Assembly (NCBI GenBank): GCA_018398765.1 | Contig: JAHBMJ010001953.1 | Coordinates: 23,677 to 87,676, forward strand | Reading direction: 5' to 3' | DNA from: Chromera velia | Lineage: Eukaryota > Sar > Chromeraceae | DNA: 64,000 bases | Shown here: positions 10,966-22,460 of the stretch, piece after piece | How the letters are laid out: every line of letters starts with the position of its first letter | Numbering within the stretch: the first letter of the stretch is position 1 | Position numbers and translations under genes: made by a program | The notes under the pieces: generated by a model | What the model saw: only the letters and a program-made list of their open reading frames with translations | Database searches by the model: none | Told to the model about the DNA's origin: nothing

Positions 10966-13071
10966 TCACTTGGAGGCAAAGACGAACCCGTCTGCAGGAA
11001 CCGAAGGGAAGCAGAGACGCAAACGCGAAACCAGTGCCTCCTCTGCCTGTGAGTCGGCACTCTCTCGTCTACTGCCACCCCCCATAGGCCCATCCACAAA
11101 GTTATACTGCACCTCCCTCAGCTTCGTCAGTCTCCCCCCCACCAGCCTCCACTCGTCCTCCCCCAAATCCTTGAGCTCAGGGTTGTGATTCACTCGGAGG
11201 ACCTCTAGGGAGGGGGGCAGGGAGAAGAGGAACGCACGCGCAGACTGAAGTTTAAGGAAGCAATGGGAGAAATCCAACTTCTTCAGAGACGCCAACTCCC
11301 CCTCCTCCATCTTTTCTCCTAGAGCTGTCCAGACCTCAACCCCCAAGCCATTCAGACTCACGCAGAGATCCTCCAGGGAGGACGGGAGGGAACGGAACAG
11401 GGACATTGCCACTTTGGTATCAATGTGTCCAAGTCTGCATGCGGCCACGTTTAGATTTGTCAACGAATCAAACCCCCCCCCNNNNNNCCCCCATCCTATG
11501 TGCGAAAACCGCCCATGCCTCAGCAGGAATGTTCATGTTCCCGCTCAGGTCTAGCTGTTGAAGGGACGAACCGACGGATCTGAACAGACACTCTACAGAC
11601 GGTCCATCCAAATCATTCCCCCCCACATTCACAGACTTCAGCTCACTGCACATCACCAACCTACCCCCCAAAACCTCCCACCACCAGACTGGAATGAACG
11701 TCCCTTCCCTCCTCTCACCCCCGAGCCAAGTGCTCAGCCCGGCCCAGCTGTTATGGGATAAGTCAAGGACTTGGACAGTCGTCGGCAGGGAGCGGAACAC
11801 AACGAATGCACTCTGCCCCACATACAGATTTTGACGCGCTAAGTTGAGCTCTGTCAGCTTCAATAGTCCCCCCCCCTCCATTTTCCTCCCGAGGGCTTCC
11901 CACGCCCGCGTCGCTCCCGGCCGTTCCCCGTCGAAATTCAGGGAGCACGTAGACCCTCCTACAAGAAGAGCCTCGAGAGACGGAGGCAGGAACGGAAACA
12001 CGGTGAGCATCTTTGCCTCGTCCAAGTCACATGCAGAGAAGGTCAAGACATCTCAGTTTCGGAATCCCCCCCCTCTCCATTTTCTTCCCCAGACACCCGA
12101 ACCCCCCCACACCCACCGCAGCACACCCCCACACGTCCAGAACCTCCAGCGTCGGAGGAATGGACTCAAAGATCGCAGTCGCGTCTTCTGTCTTCAGGGT
12201 CCCTGGGCTCAGATGGGACCCCATCTCCCCCCCCTCCCCGGAGCCTACCTCCAACGCTTTCAGATACTTCAAATGCTCCCCTATGCCTCGCGCCACCTCC
12301 TTCCAGGCTGCCCTCATTTCATTCTCTTGATTCGAAATCTCAACCCCGGCCCCCCCGAACTGTCGCATCACTTGGAGCAGCTGTGCCTGAGCAGACATGA
12401 AGTCGCCTGCCAGACGCAGAGTGAGAATCTCGAGAGACGAGGCGAACGGGAAAATACCGCGAGAGAGCAACAGCTTTCCGATGATCAAACGAAAAGTTCG
12501 CGTCACGAAATCTGCCCACCACTGTCAGTTCTTTCAAGTCTCTCAGACCGTCACGCATTCCGACCCCCACCAAAGACGTCAAAGTCTCCTCAGTGAATTT
12601 GTACTGGCGGGGCTTTTTCTCTCTCTTTTCATCACTCAGAAAATTTTCGGCAATACTGGGCATCATTTTGGGATCATTGAAAGAGATAGAGCGCACAGAG
12701 GGGGGAAGGAAGGCAGCTAGACGAGGAACTGTCTCAACTGCGAGACCCTCGAAGTTTGCCGTCTCCATTCGTCCGCATACCCTCCCTCTCTTCAGGTACA
12801 AAAGAGAAACCCAGGCAAGACCAGAAAATCCGGCCCGAGCCCATTCGAGCTCAAGTCCTGGATCAGTAACCAGATTTTTGATCACAATTTTGAGGGGCTC
12901 ATCCACCCTTTCGAGGCTTGAGCCTTTCAGTGAGAAGAGGGAGCCCGAGACGGTTCGAACGGAAAAACGACCGTTGTCGAGCTGACGGAGAACCTCTCCC
13001 TCCTGCCCATTGAGTTCTGGGCACATTGTGAGACCTTGAATGGCCACACGCGTAACAGGAGGGAAGGACAT
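10966..13071 (-). CDS. Leucine-rich-repeat protein, reading frame broken twice
   Basis: Starts at 13071 and ends at 10966, about 700 residues, with no intron needed. Residues 15-55 read LNGQEGEVLRQLDNGRFSVR and on to KGSSLERV, a small SH3-like module (LNGxxG...GRF.V...LK..NLE) that I associate with algal and alveolate multidomain proteins. The rest is irregular LRRs of about 25-30 residues with recurring SLPPSLEVL, LKKLDFSHC and VQVLDLSHN cores. The frame shifts near 12450 and again near 12040, and a 6-N gap lies at 11482-11487. LRR pattern continues directly across each break, so assembly error near C homopolymers or a recent pseudogene are both possible. Such proteins usually bind other proteins. 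Confidence 0.75.
11482..11487. other. Assembly gap (6 N) inside the LRR gene
   Basis: Six N flanked on both sides by C runs, inside the LRR coding region. The true length is unknown, so the frame here cannot be judged. Confidence 0.98.
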
Positions 13072-15044
13072 TTTTTCACTTCCGGGATCGAACGCGTCGC
13101 TTCAGTCACTTATTATTAATAATAGAACTCTCACATCTCGTTAAGTTCTCTGGAGAATTTGGTGTCTTGCCGTCTGCCTTTGCAGACAAAAAATTGAAAG
13201 AACCCAAAGACTGCCTGATCGAAGTGACCTCATGTACAGATGGTCAGGTGGATATTGCCAGTGCATGCAGAAGGCACAACGCGGGCGGGAGAAAAATGGA
13301 TCGTTTATGATCATTTCATTGAAGTTCTGGTTCCCCCCACAAAAAATCAGGTGGAGGATTCATCATGATTCACAAGTATACAGAGGACACGTACGATAGG
13401 ACACGGAGGTTTTCTCCGTGGGTAGAGGATGGTAATATCCTTTCACTGACCCGCGCCACCGTACATACGCCACCCGACCGTGGCATACACGGCTGGGGCC
13501 CCCACACGCTGCTGGCGGCACGTACCCTGGCCGTACCTGGCCGCTGCGGCCGCTGCGGCCGCAGCCCCATGGTGGACGAAAGTCTGCCAAGACGAGACGA
13601 GACGAGCCAACCGACCTGACTAAAAAGATCTGACGAGATAATATTAGGCCAGCTCCATAAGTTTTTTTTAGAATGAATTTTTCTAAATTTTTCACGTATT
13701 TCGTCGAGTGAACTTAAAGATTTAAAGTGAATTAAAGAAATTTGATATTTTTCTAGCTTTTATACAGTAATTATACTAAACAATAATAATTTTAATATAT
13801 CACTATAGAAATTATAATCCACATGCTAGTCTATAATAATTGTCTCAATATGTAAACATGTTGTTGTCTGCATCTCTTTTGTTGGAGTTTTAATTGAAAA
13901 TTTGAAATGTTTTCATATAGATGCTTCTAGTGAAACCGCAATCTGAACCGTAATCTAGGTATTTCTAGACAATGTACATTTGCTAAGTACCCCCAACCCT
14001 GCGAGAAAGCGGTCAAAAAGTTCTCTCATCGATTGTCATAAGAGGCAACTGCAATGGGGCAGCGCATTCAGATTTTCACGATGCAACGAAGTAACAGACT
14101 GACTTTCGAGATGCTTGATACACACCTGACTCCTTTTCATGATTGCACCAACAATCAATTCAATTTGACGCGAGCAAGTCGTTGTCAAGGCTGCTTTTCA
14201 AGGCCGACCGTATGACGAAATAAATGTCATGTGACGAGTGACCTTTTGACAGAGCCTCTGGAACATGGAGAGAGACGAGGCAAAGACGAGAGAGAGAGAG
14301 AGAGAAACCGCATTGGGTACCCCCTCCCCAGTCTGCATGTCTGACTTTATTCATGGACACAACCTATCGATAGAAAGCATATCTGATTGCCTCCCAGCCA
14401 GTTGAAACGTCCGAACAGACTGTCCCGCATGTAAGCCCATTTCCCCGGTCTTCCCTTGACTCCGGCCACACGCGCAAGGAAGTTTACTGTTTATTTCATC
14501 AGACCTCTCTGGCTCTCATGCACTTCTTTGAAGCCACCCGGCCCACCCCGCAGACTTGAGGCCACAGGCAACCTCGCTAGAAGACAAACGAATGAAATCC
14601 TCTGACGCACGCACACTTCATCCTTTCTTTTCGCTCTCGACCATCAAGGCACCGACAGGTCGCCTCTCTCTGGTCATGTCGTGCGCGTCAATCAGTGAGT
14701 GACCCTGCCTGCCTGCATTTGTCCCCTCGATCGTCCGTCGATTCATGCATTCTTTTTTTCTTGATTCTCCCCAGCTGTTCCCCCCCCCCTCTCACTGCGC
14801 CACAACTTCATGCAGCTTCCTGTTCATGTCTGCAGGCAAATTCATTCAGAGGGAGGGAGCAGCACCAGGATGGTGATTTTCACTGGCCAATGGCTTCACG
14901 TACTTTTCGTTCACGTGGAAGTAAAAGAGGCACCCATAGTTGTACGTCAAGGACAGAAGAAGACCGGGGGTTTGGAAGCAAGCAATTAAGCAAGCAAGCA
15001 AGGAAGAAAGAAAGAAAGAAAGACAGACAGACAGACAGACAGAC

Positions 15045-15075
<31 letters not shown>

Positions 15076-15226
15076 ATGAATGAATTAATGAAAAATGTTG
15101 ACGGAGAAGGAACAAAAAAATACAGCCAGACAGCTTGGCGGAAGGGTTATGAAGCGACAGCAGAGAGAAAGAGACAGGAGTCCAGACCGGCAGGAAAATG
15201 GAAAAGGAGGAGATGGACTCACTCAC
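13072..15226. other. Intergenic, with a GC island inside AT-rich DNA
   Basis: 13440-13615 is strongly GC-rich, with repeated CGGCCGCTG units near 13540. It is followed by AT-rich DNA from 13620 to 14000. 14690-15226 has pyrimidine runs and (GAAA)n/(GACA)n at 15003-15075. A minus-strand frame near 14850-14940 looks slightly coding (NEKYVKPLASENHHPG) and could be a last exon of the kinase, but no acceptor was found. Confidence 0.45.
15003..15075. repeat. (GAAA)n(GACA)n microsatellite
   Basis: Tetranucleotide repeat downstream of the kinase gene. It reads (TTTC)n(TGTC)n on the kinase strand. Confidence 0.95.
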
Positions 15227-16033
15227 TCACTCACTGACTCGCCCATTCACAGACTGACTGTGTTTCTCCAGAATTTCCGGGGTCAGGCCTCCGAGGAACT
15301 GCACGATCTCGGCTGCCGACGGGCGCATCTCTGGAGACGTCGAAAAACACTGCAATCAGCAACAAAGCAGAAGGAAGAGGAATTGAATTGAGCAGGAAGG
15401 AAGACGAATGCAGTGACCAGATAGACGAAACTGTAAACACTTGGGGACTCACGAACAGTTGGGCAGCGGAAAGGGTCACACGGACGTGAAAAGAGTCGGG
15501 CAAATGTGCGAGGGGAATGGGATTGCGAAATGAAAAGAAAGAGAACAGGAGAAGGATCCACTCTTGAAAAAGGAGATAAGAGAGTTTTGGTGGGAGTGAT
15601 GGCACGTAGCTCACATAGATCTGTGGCACGCTTCTTCAACCCCTATTTTTCTCTCTGCCCCAGTTTTCTTAATTTTCTGCAACGAACTTGCCAAGGATGC
15701 AAATTGAAGAAACCAATGGTAGCTAGATGGATGGATGAATGGATGGATGGATGGATGTGTGGGTGTTTTGTGTCTCTTCACTCTTTCCTCTGCACTCTCT
15801 TCGCTCCCCATCGCAGTCCTTTGCTCCCTCACTTCCACCCTCACCGATTTGTGTGATGCCTGCCAGACCAACCTTGTGAAGAAGGCTCTGCAGCGCCGCC
15901 GGGAAGTACTGAGGTACTCTGGGCTTGGCCCCCAAGTGCATGATCTGAGCAACCACATCGTCGCCCTCGATGATGTCCTCTGCACGGACAGACAGACCGA
16001 CAGACAGACAGACAGACAGACAGACAGAAAGAC

Positions 16034-16068
<35 letters not shown>

Positions 16069-16389
16069 GAGAAAGAAAGAAAAAGGAGAGGCAGAGAAAG
16101 TGAGTGAGATAAAATATGCACATGCGAACACATGAGGAGGCACTGGCGAATCAAGACTGATAATAGAAATGGACAGAAGCCTACCACAACCACACCAACA
16201 CTTGTGCTCATACAGCCAGAAAGCTTCAAAAGCACTCAAACACGCGCGCGTATACGCACACGAGGAGGGGTTGGAAGCAAACAAGGAATCAGATATGCCC
16301 CCCAAAAGACTGACCGAAAGGAACAGGCCCCCCGAAGATTTCGATCAGACACGCGGCTGCAATGAGGGAGAACAGCAAACAAGGATACT

Positions 16390-16439
<50 letters not shown>

Positions 16440-16450
16440 CAGACAGACGG

Positions 16451-16536
<86 letters not shown>

Positions 16537-16653
16537 GGACAGACGGACAGACGGACAGACGGACAGACAGACAGACAGACGGACAGACGGACAGACAGAC
16601 AGGCAGACAGACAGACAGACAGACGGACGGACGGACGGACGGACGGACGGACG

Positions 16654-16691
<38 letters not shown>

Positions 16692-18556
16692 GAAAGAACG
16701 AAAGAGAGAAAGAAAGTAAGTAGAGAGACCGTCTGCTCAAGAAAAGTAAAGAAAGTCAAATTGTCGATCCGACATTTATTCAGAGCAGGGAAGAGTGCCC
16801 GCGACGCGTCGGAAGAGTTGGAGGTCCGGATCAAAAGGAACCAAAAAAACACGAAAAGAGAAGAGGTGACCCTCGCATACGTTTCAGCTTTCACTCTCAG
16901 CAAAGAAGTCCCACGCGATGAAGACATTTCACTCACCCAAAGGCCAGATATCAGACTTCACCCCGATTCGTCTCCCCTCATAGAAACTTTCGGGGGCCAT
17001 GTACCGAGGAGACCCTCCGTTCTCTTGCAAGACGACCTCGTGAGGAAACGAAATCTGCATGCAATTGACACATTTTTTCGGGATCGAGGAGCCATCAAAG
17101 TGGTTTTTGGTGAGCGAGTGAAAGCGTTCGTGCATCTGTGTGCACAGGAAGTAGATTTGAAAACCTGTGGACATGCAGGTAGATCCGCTGGCCTGCATTC
17201 CAGTCGGATTGAGTGGAGGACAGCAAGTCGTTTCAGATAGACAAGCATACAGATAGACAAGCAGACTGACCGATGTCTCCAGAGTTTTTCCGAAGTCGAC
17301 AAGCCGGATGCCCCCGTCGGTTGCGACAACTACGTTTTGGGTCTTCAGGTCGCGATGGATCAGTGGGGGTTTTTGCGTGTGCATGTGCGCAATTGCTGTG
17401 CTCTGCAGACACAAATCAAGTGACAGCTAGGCATCTGAAAATCGTTGAGACTCAAGATAATGAAAACGCAGATGAATCGTTCGACGGGCCAATGGTCCAC
17501 GAGCTAGTCGCATTCCGCCTTCAGCCAGGAACTCCCGGCTGTCCTTCCTGGACCCTGTCGAAACAAAAATTCTACTACCCTACCAGTCCACTCACCGACC
17601 GACAGACCGACCAGCTGTGTTGCCCACTTCAGCCGCGTCTGTGCAGTCACAGGCGGGTGACCTTCCCAAAGAAGATCGAAGAGATTTGCTGCAGGCAGAA
17701 AGATAAGCCGGAAGAACATCGATCCAAAGAGGTCCAGAAAGATAAAAAAAAAATTATGGACAGGCATACTCCTCTTGGCGAACATCCTGATAAACTAGAG
17801 GAAACGAGCCATCAATCATTAGGTCAACCATGTATTCTGTTCCCCTACTGGCTCCTTCAGTCGATTCGAATGCGAAAAGCCCATGCTTTTCCTATCCCGG
17901 CTCGATCTGTAACTCTCGGTCCCCGTCCCGCTGAAAGACATATGGAGTGAGCACCCCCGTTGCTCATGCGGACTTTCCTTCGTGATTTTCTGCCAGTACG
18001 TCTACCTAGCTATTGGCCGGACAGAATGAAGAAGCATGTGTGCTCAATAGCCAGCCAGCTGGTTGTGATTCCCACGTGCCCTGGACTCGACTGCTTCCCC
18101 CCAAATTTTGTACGTCCTGCGTTCAATGGTTCAATGTGCGGCTGAGGATGCATGGATAACCAAGCATCTTGGCGTATGGCCACTGACGGACGAACAGACA
18201 GACAGAGAAGCAGACAGACTGACGTCCTGCGAGGAGTTCCATGACGATGATGAGTTCGGTTGTTGAATTGACGCACGCCCCCTTGAACTGCACGATGTGG
18301 GGACACTTGTTGTTGAGGACCTTGAAGGTGTTCAGCTCTCTCACCACATTGGCGAGGGCCTCTGATGTCATGTCACCCTCTGCAGTCAGTCAGTCAGTCA
18401 TTCACTCATTCATAAATAAAGAAAGAAACACACAATCAAACAAAATTTGAAGCTAAGACACAGGAAAAATAGAAAGAAAGAAAAAAAAAGAAAGAAGAAA
18501 GAAAGAAAGAAAGAAAGCAAGCAAGCAAGAAAGAAAGAAAGAAAGAAAAGAAAGAA

Positions 18557-18591
<35 letters not shown>

Positions 18592-21572
18592 CGGATGGAG
18601 TGGCCCTCTGAAAAGGAAGGACGCTGGTGGATTCAGGCAAACAGATCTCTCTGAAGGAAGCAAGACATCCAGAAAATGGAAAAGAGGCAAATAGAGTCCA
18701 GTCAAAAAGAATCCTCCACCCAGCCACGAAGTACAGAGACAAAAAGAAGAAAAGGAGGGAACTCACGTTCTCCCACAAAGAACTTTTTCGCCGCGACTGT
18801 TTCATTTCGGAACCTGGCTTTCGACACTGCACCGAAAGCTCCACGAGCGACCTCCCCATCCATTTGAATTTCTGCATTCATCATGAAAAACATATCCATA
18901 TCAATTTCGGTGCCGTCAGCGTTCCTGTTTTGCCTTGTTTTATGTGAGGGTACGACCACTTGCATCTTCGTTTTTGTGCGACCCCAGCACTGAGAAAAGA
19001 AAAAACGACAAAGAAGAGGTCTTGAAGGGAACCAACAGTCTTGAAATACCGATGCGGCTGACGGCCGGAACACCCAAGGCACTAACAAACGAAATGATCT
19101 ATGAATCGACCGACCGCTGGTCTCATCGATAACGTAGGAGGGACTGATCATGAAAGAGGCCGACACTCCTGAGAAGAGAAGAGAGGACAAAAAAAGAAGT
19201 GGCATGCATTGTAGATGCGGAAGTCCTATTTTCTGCTAAATGAAAGAAGTAAATGAGTGAGTGAGACGAGAAGAAGAAGAAGAAGACAGATGGGAAAGCT
19301 TCATCGAATCCCATGGAAAAGAAGGGAGGAATCAAGGAAAGAGGAGGGGCATTGATCAGACGGAGGCAAGAAAGGCGAGAGGACAGGACACATTTTGTTG
19401 ATTTTGGATACTTGAAATCCTTTCTTCCCTAATGACTGCACTCCGGTGTTCTTCCATTAGAGCAGAATGAAGGAATGAATCCGAGGACAGTTGTACGATC
19501 TTCCAAAGAAAATCAATGGACAGTCGTCGGCAACAGACTGATCTATCCACCGATCGACTGACTTCCATTGGCGTCCACAATCAGACGGCTTCGGTTCCTG
19601 CTCACGGGAGTCACAGGGGCCGGGGGTGCCTGCGGGGGTTGCTGTACGTGCTGCTGCTGTTTGACGCGGGTCTGGCCTCTGGGGGTCATCTGCTGTTGTT
19701 GTTCTGTCCCTGCGTGTGCGTGGGCGTGAGGATGGTAAGGAAGCGGGTTGACTCCCCGTGGTGTCATCTGTTGACTTCGAGTGTGACTGTGTTGATCAGC
19801 AGGGACATATCCCCTCTGCTGCACGCTTCTGTCGGGACTTCTGTCGAGCTTCTGAGGAAGCCTCTCTCCGATGAGGGTGCGCATCTCGGAGGGATTGATG
19901 CGGACACTTGAGGGTCTGGCGGAGTGGGGGGGCGATGACGGAGGGAAAGGGTGCCCATGGGGGTGGTGGTGGGAGTGTGGGTGTGGGTTTGAAGGAGGTT
20001 GGGTTCCTCTGGGGGTTGAGGGTCCTTGCCGGTTCAGAAGCTGGAGAGGAACCTGGGGAATCCCCACGGGAGGCTGCAGAGAACGAAGGGAGGGGAAAAA
20101 GCAGAATACACACCGCAATTATTGCAGACAGGCGAAGATAGACCAACCGGCAGACGGAGACAGATAGGTGGCCAAACAGAGAGAGCGTCTGAGAAAGAGG
20201 GACAAACACAGACGGTGTGAGAGACAGAAGGACAAGCAGACAGAAGAAAACAGGCATAAGCAAAACACACAAAAAGACAGGGAGATGGATGAGTAGACAG
20301 AAGGCAGGAAAGACAGAAAGACGCAGAGAGGCGGGGAAAACGACCAGCTTGCAAAGAAAGCAGAAACTAAGGGAACGTAGGGAAAACGACCAGCTTGCAA
20401 AGAAAGCAGAAACTAAGGGAACGTACCCCTCTTCCACGCGGCGGCGTTCCGCCTCCCGGAGGGCCCATTGGAGGAGGGGGCCCTGCCATGAAGGGGGGAG
20501 GAGGCTGATGGTGGGGCTGGGTTTGAGGTGGGGTTGGTTGGGAGCGTTGGGACCTCGTCTTGTCGTCCGCTTTCGCCCCTCCACCAGGGTGCTGGGAGCT
20601 TGATCTTTGGCCTTGACGAGAGGGCGAGGGGCCGGGTCCGGGTGTGTGGGGCTGTGTGTTTGACGGAGAAACTGTTTGTGATGACCTTGCGTTGGGTGAG
20701 GCACCAGCGGGTCGTCCTCTAGAGGCACTGGTCCGTCGGACTGGGGGGGGGGAGGGGAACTCAAGAACATGCTCGGGAGACGGGGAGACGTTCTGAGCCT
20801 GCCTGGTGGCTGAGACCGAGATTTGGCCTCTGTGGCGAGCCACTGTCGAGGGGGGGGTATAGCTGTCTTCCTTGTGCGCTCCCAGTGCTGGGAATGAGGG
20901 AGAAGAATCTTCTTGAGGCAGGGGTATTGGTGAAGAAGCGGGGTGGGAGAGGGGGAAGCGGATAATCGTTGCTTCAGCAGGCGTGGGCTCGGAAGGAGAA
21001 TAGGCAGAGGGTGAGTTCCCTTGTATGGTTGAAGGCGTTGACTCAGGTGCAAGGATGGTTCTTACAACGGTAGGATGGAGTTGTTGTTGCTGGTATTGCT
21101 TGAGGGGCGTTGCCGAAGGAGCCGGTGACTCTTGCACAGGCCGAGGTTCTTTGTAGTACGTGAAGGAGGTAACCATAGGCCCTGTGGTAGAACGAACAAC
21201 TCCAATAGGCTCAACAACACGCATAACACCTGACACTCCACTCTCGTTTGTCTTTTTGACTCGAGAGGGGAGAAGAGGCGGGGGTGTTGCTGTGTGAATG
21301 AGAGAGGGGATGAAAGGAGCTGCCTCCCCTCGAGGTGTTGATGGTGCAGCGTAAATGACAGAAGGAGTCGGAGATGCCATTGGCATGGCAGGAGCGCCTT
21401 GAGGGTAGTACGTGGTCGTTCTCACAGTGGTGAACATCACACCTCCCCCCAAGGTGCCTGAATCTGCATACAACACAGCACAGAGGAATATGCATATCAA
21501 GGTCAGTCAAAAGTGAGACTGGGAGACTGCTTTTTACTCACCCGTCATCCCGAAATGAGCCGACTGATGCAT
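15227..21572 (-). CDS. TKL-like protein kinase with long Pro/Gln-rich N-terminus
   Basis: Exons resolved with matching phases: 21542..21572, 20427..21463, 19563..20073, 19115..19168, 18767..18871, 18224..18379, 17612..17688, 17271..17402, 16937..17054, 16315..16356, 15873..15979 and a last exon 15227..15330. Phase shows one small exon (3n+1 bases) between 15331 and 15872 is still missing; it should hold the subdomain XI Cys segment. The first 520 or so residues are Pro/Ser/Gln-rich and disordered. The kinase domain then shows a glycine loop (GEVARGAFGAV, first Gly replaced by Ala), VAAKKF lysine, HIVQFKGACV, MELLAG, catalytic HRDLKTQN, DFG (LVDFGKTLE), APE (SPRYMAPESF), KSDIWPLG, and the RPSAAEIVQFL end. 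All catalytic residues are present, so it should be an active Ser/Thr kinase. Substrate is unknown. Confidence 0.92.
15990..16092. repeat. (GACA)n(GAAA)n array in a kinase intron
   Basis: Lies just upstream, in the sense direction, of the kinase exon at 15873..15979. On the kinase strand it is (TTTC)n(TGTC)n leading to the acceptor CGTGCAG. Confidence 0.95.
16393..16690. repeat. (GA)n(GACA/GACG)n array in a kinase intron
   Basis: About 300 bases of GACA and GACG units. It lies upstream, in the sense direction, of the 42-base exon 16315..16356 and is pyrimidine-rich on the sense strand. Confidence 0.96.
18475..18595. repeat. (GAAA)n array in a kinase intron
   Basis: GAAA repeat with GCAA interruptions in the intron between kinase exons 18767..18871 and 18224..18379. 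It is (TTTC)n on the sense strand. Confidence 0.95.
20334..20425. repeat. 46-bp perfect tandem duplication at a 5' splice site
   Basis: Copies at 20334..20379 and 20380..20425 are identical by eye. The copy nearest the exon provides the donor of kinase exon 2 (intron begins GTACGT at 20426). The second copy carries CTACGT at the same place, so it cannot serve as a donor. Confidence 0.9.
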
Positions 21573-22460
21573 GATGCCAGTTCTTTTTGAGCTCTTGCGC
21601 CAGTGCGTCTTCTGGGTTCAGATTCAAACTTTTATTTTCGTCCACACAGTGGGCAGATTATGAGCACCATGCCCTCCAGAATACATGCTGGAGAAATCGA
21701 CTGAGTCATGCACAGCCTTAGCATGATCGACAAAAGTCGAGCAGAGTCTCCCAAGAATTAAGGCAGTTTCGAAATGTTGTCAATTTCACCTTTCGGGGCC
21801 GCCAAGAAATTTTTTTCATGGCAGCTCCGCAAAAATGTTTAGAGGCCCCAGGAAAAAATGGGAGATTGGAAGCATTGCAGCTCCAACCCCTGTTTTTTCA
21901 AGACCGCAAGACGCGAGTTGTCTGGCCATCCTAGGAATTCACCCTTCAAGGAGAAAATGAAAGAGGGTGTGTCTCTATAGTATTGGAAATTTAAAATCTG
22001 ATTTTATAAACACACGCGTGAACAAAAAAAAAGAGACACACCAAGCGAGCTAAAGGTGAGTGCCCTAAAAGTGTTTGGGAAGCGAGGAAAACTGCCGAAA
22101 ATTCTCCGAGAGAAAATTTATGCAAGGAATGGCCTTGCTGGGGCCTCTGGGCAAAGCAAAAGGGCAAGCTGCCCTCCGAGACTGCTACATGTATGCAACG
22201 GTAAAAAAAGATAAAATCGCATATGCAGCACAAACATCTTACCTTCCTTGCTTCGCTTTCCCCTTTCCTTGAAGCATTAAACAAATCTTCATCTGCGGAC
22301 CATTGCTTACGAAGAGAGAGCAGCGACCGGAGAGAGAAGAGAAGCATCTCACGTGTCTAAGTTTTAACACCCGTTCGTCTGTTCCTTTCTTCTGTGAGAG
22401 TCGACCAACCTACTCTTGCCACCTTACATCTGAAGAGAGAGCATTTAGAGAGCGATCACG
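21573..22460. other. Divergent intergenic region between kinase and secreted-protein genes
   Basis: Must hold the promoters of both genes. 21795-21860 carries motifs (GAGGCCCCAGG, GGGGCCGCC, AAATTTTTT) resembling those at 6700-7020. No TATA box or ORF stands out. Confidence 0.45.

Noticed and set aside
11844-12596. 250-codon plus-strand ORF
   Set aside because: Antisense to the LRR gene; Pro/His-rich and without protein-like pattern.
16393-16690. Regular short repeats that could be mistaken for a CRISPR array
   Set aside because: They are uninterrupted GACA/GACG tetranucleotides with no spacers, in a eukaryotic intron.
16362-17240. 292-codon plus-strand ORF starting in (GACA)n
   Set aside because: Begins in a microsatellite and continues antisense to kinase exons.
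19796-21052. 418-codon minus-strand ORF
   Set aside because: Another frame of the Pro-rich kinase exons that also reads through the intron; it lacks the phase-matched splice sites of the chosen frame.
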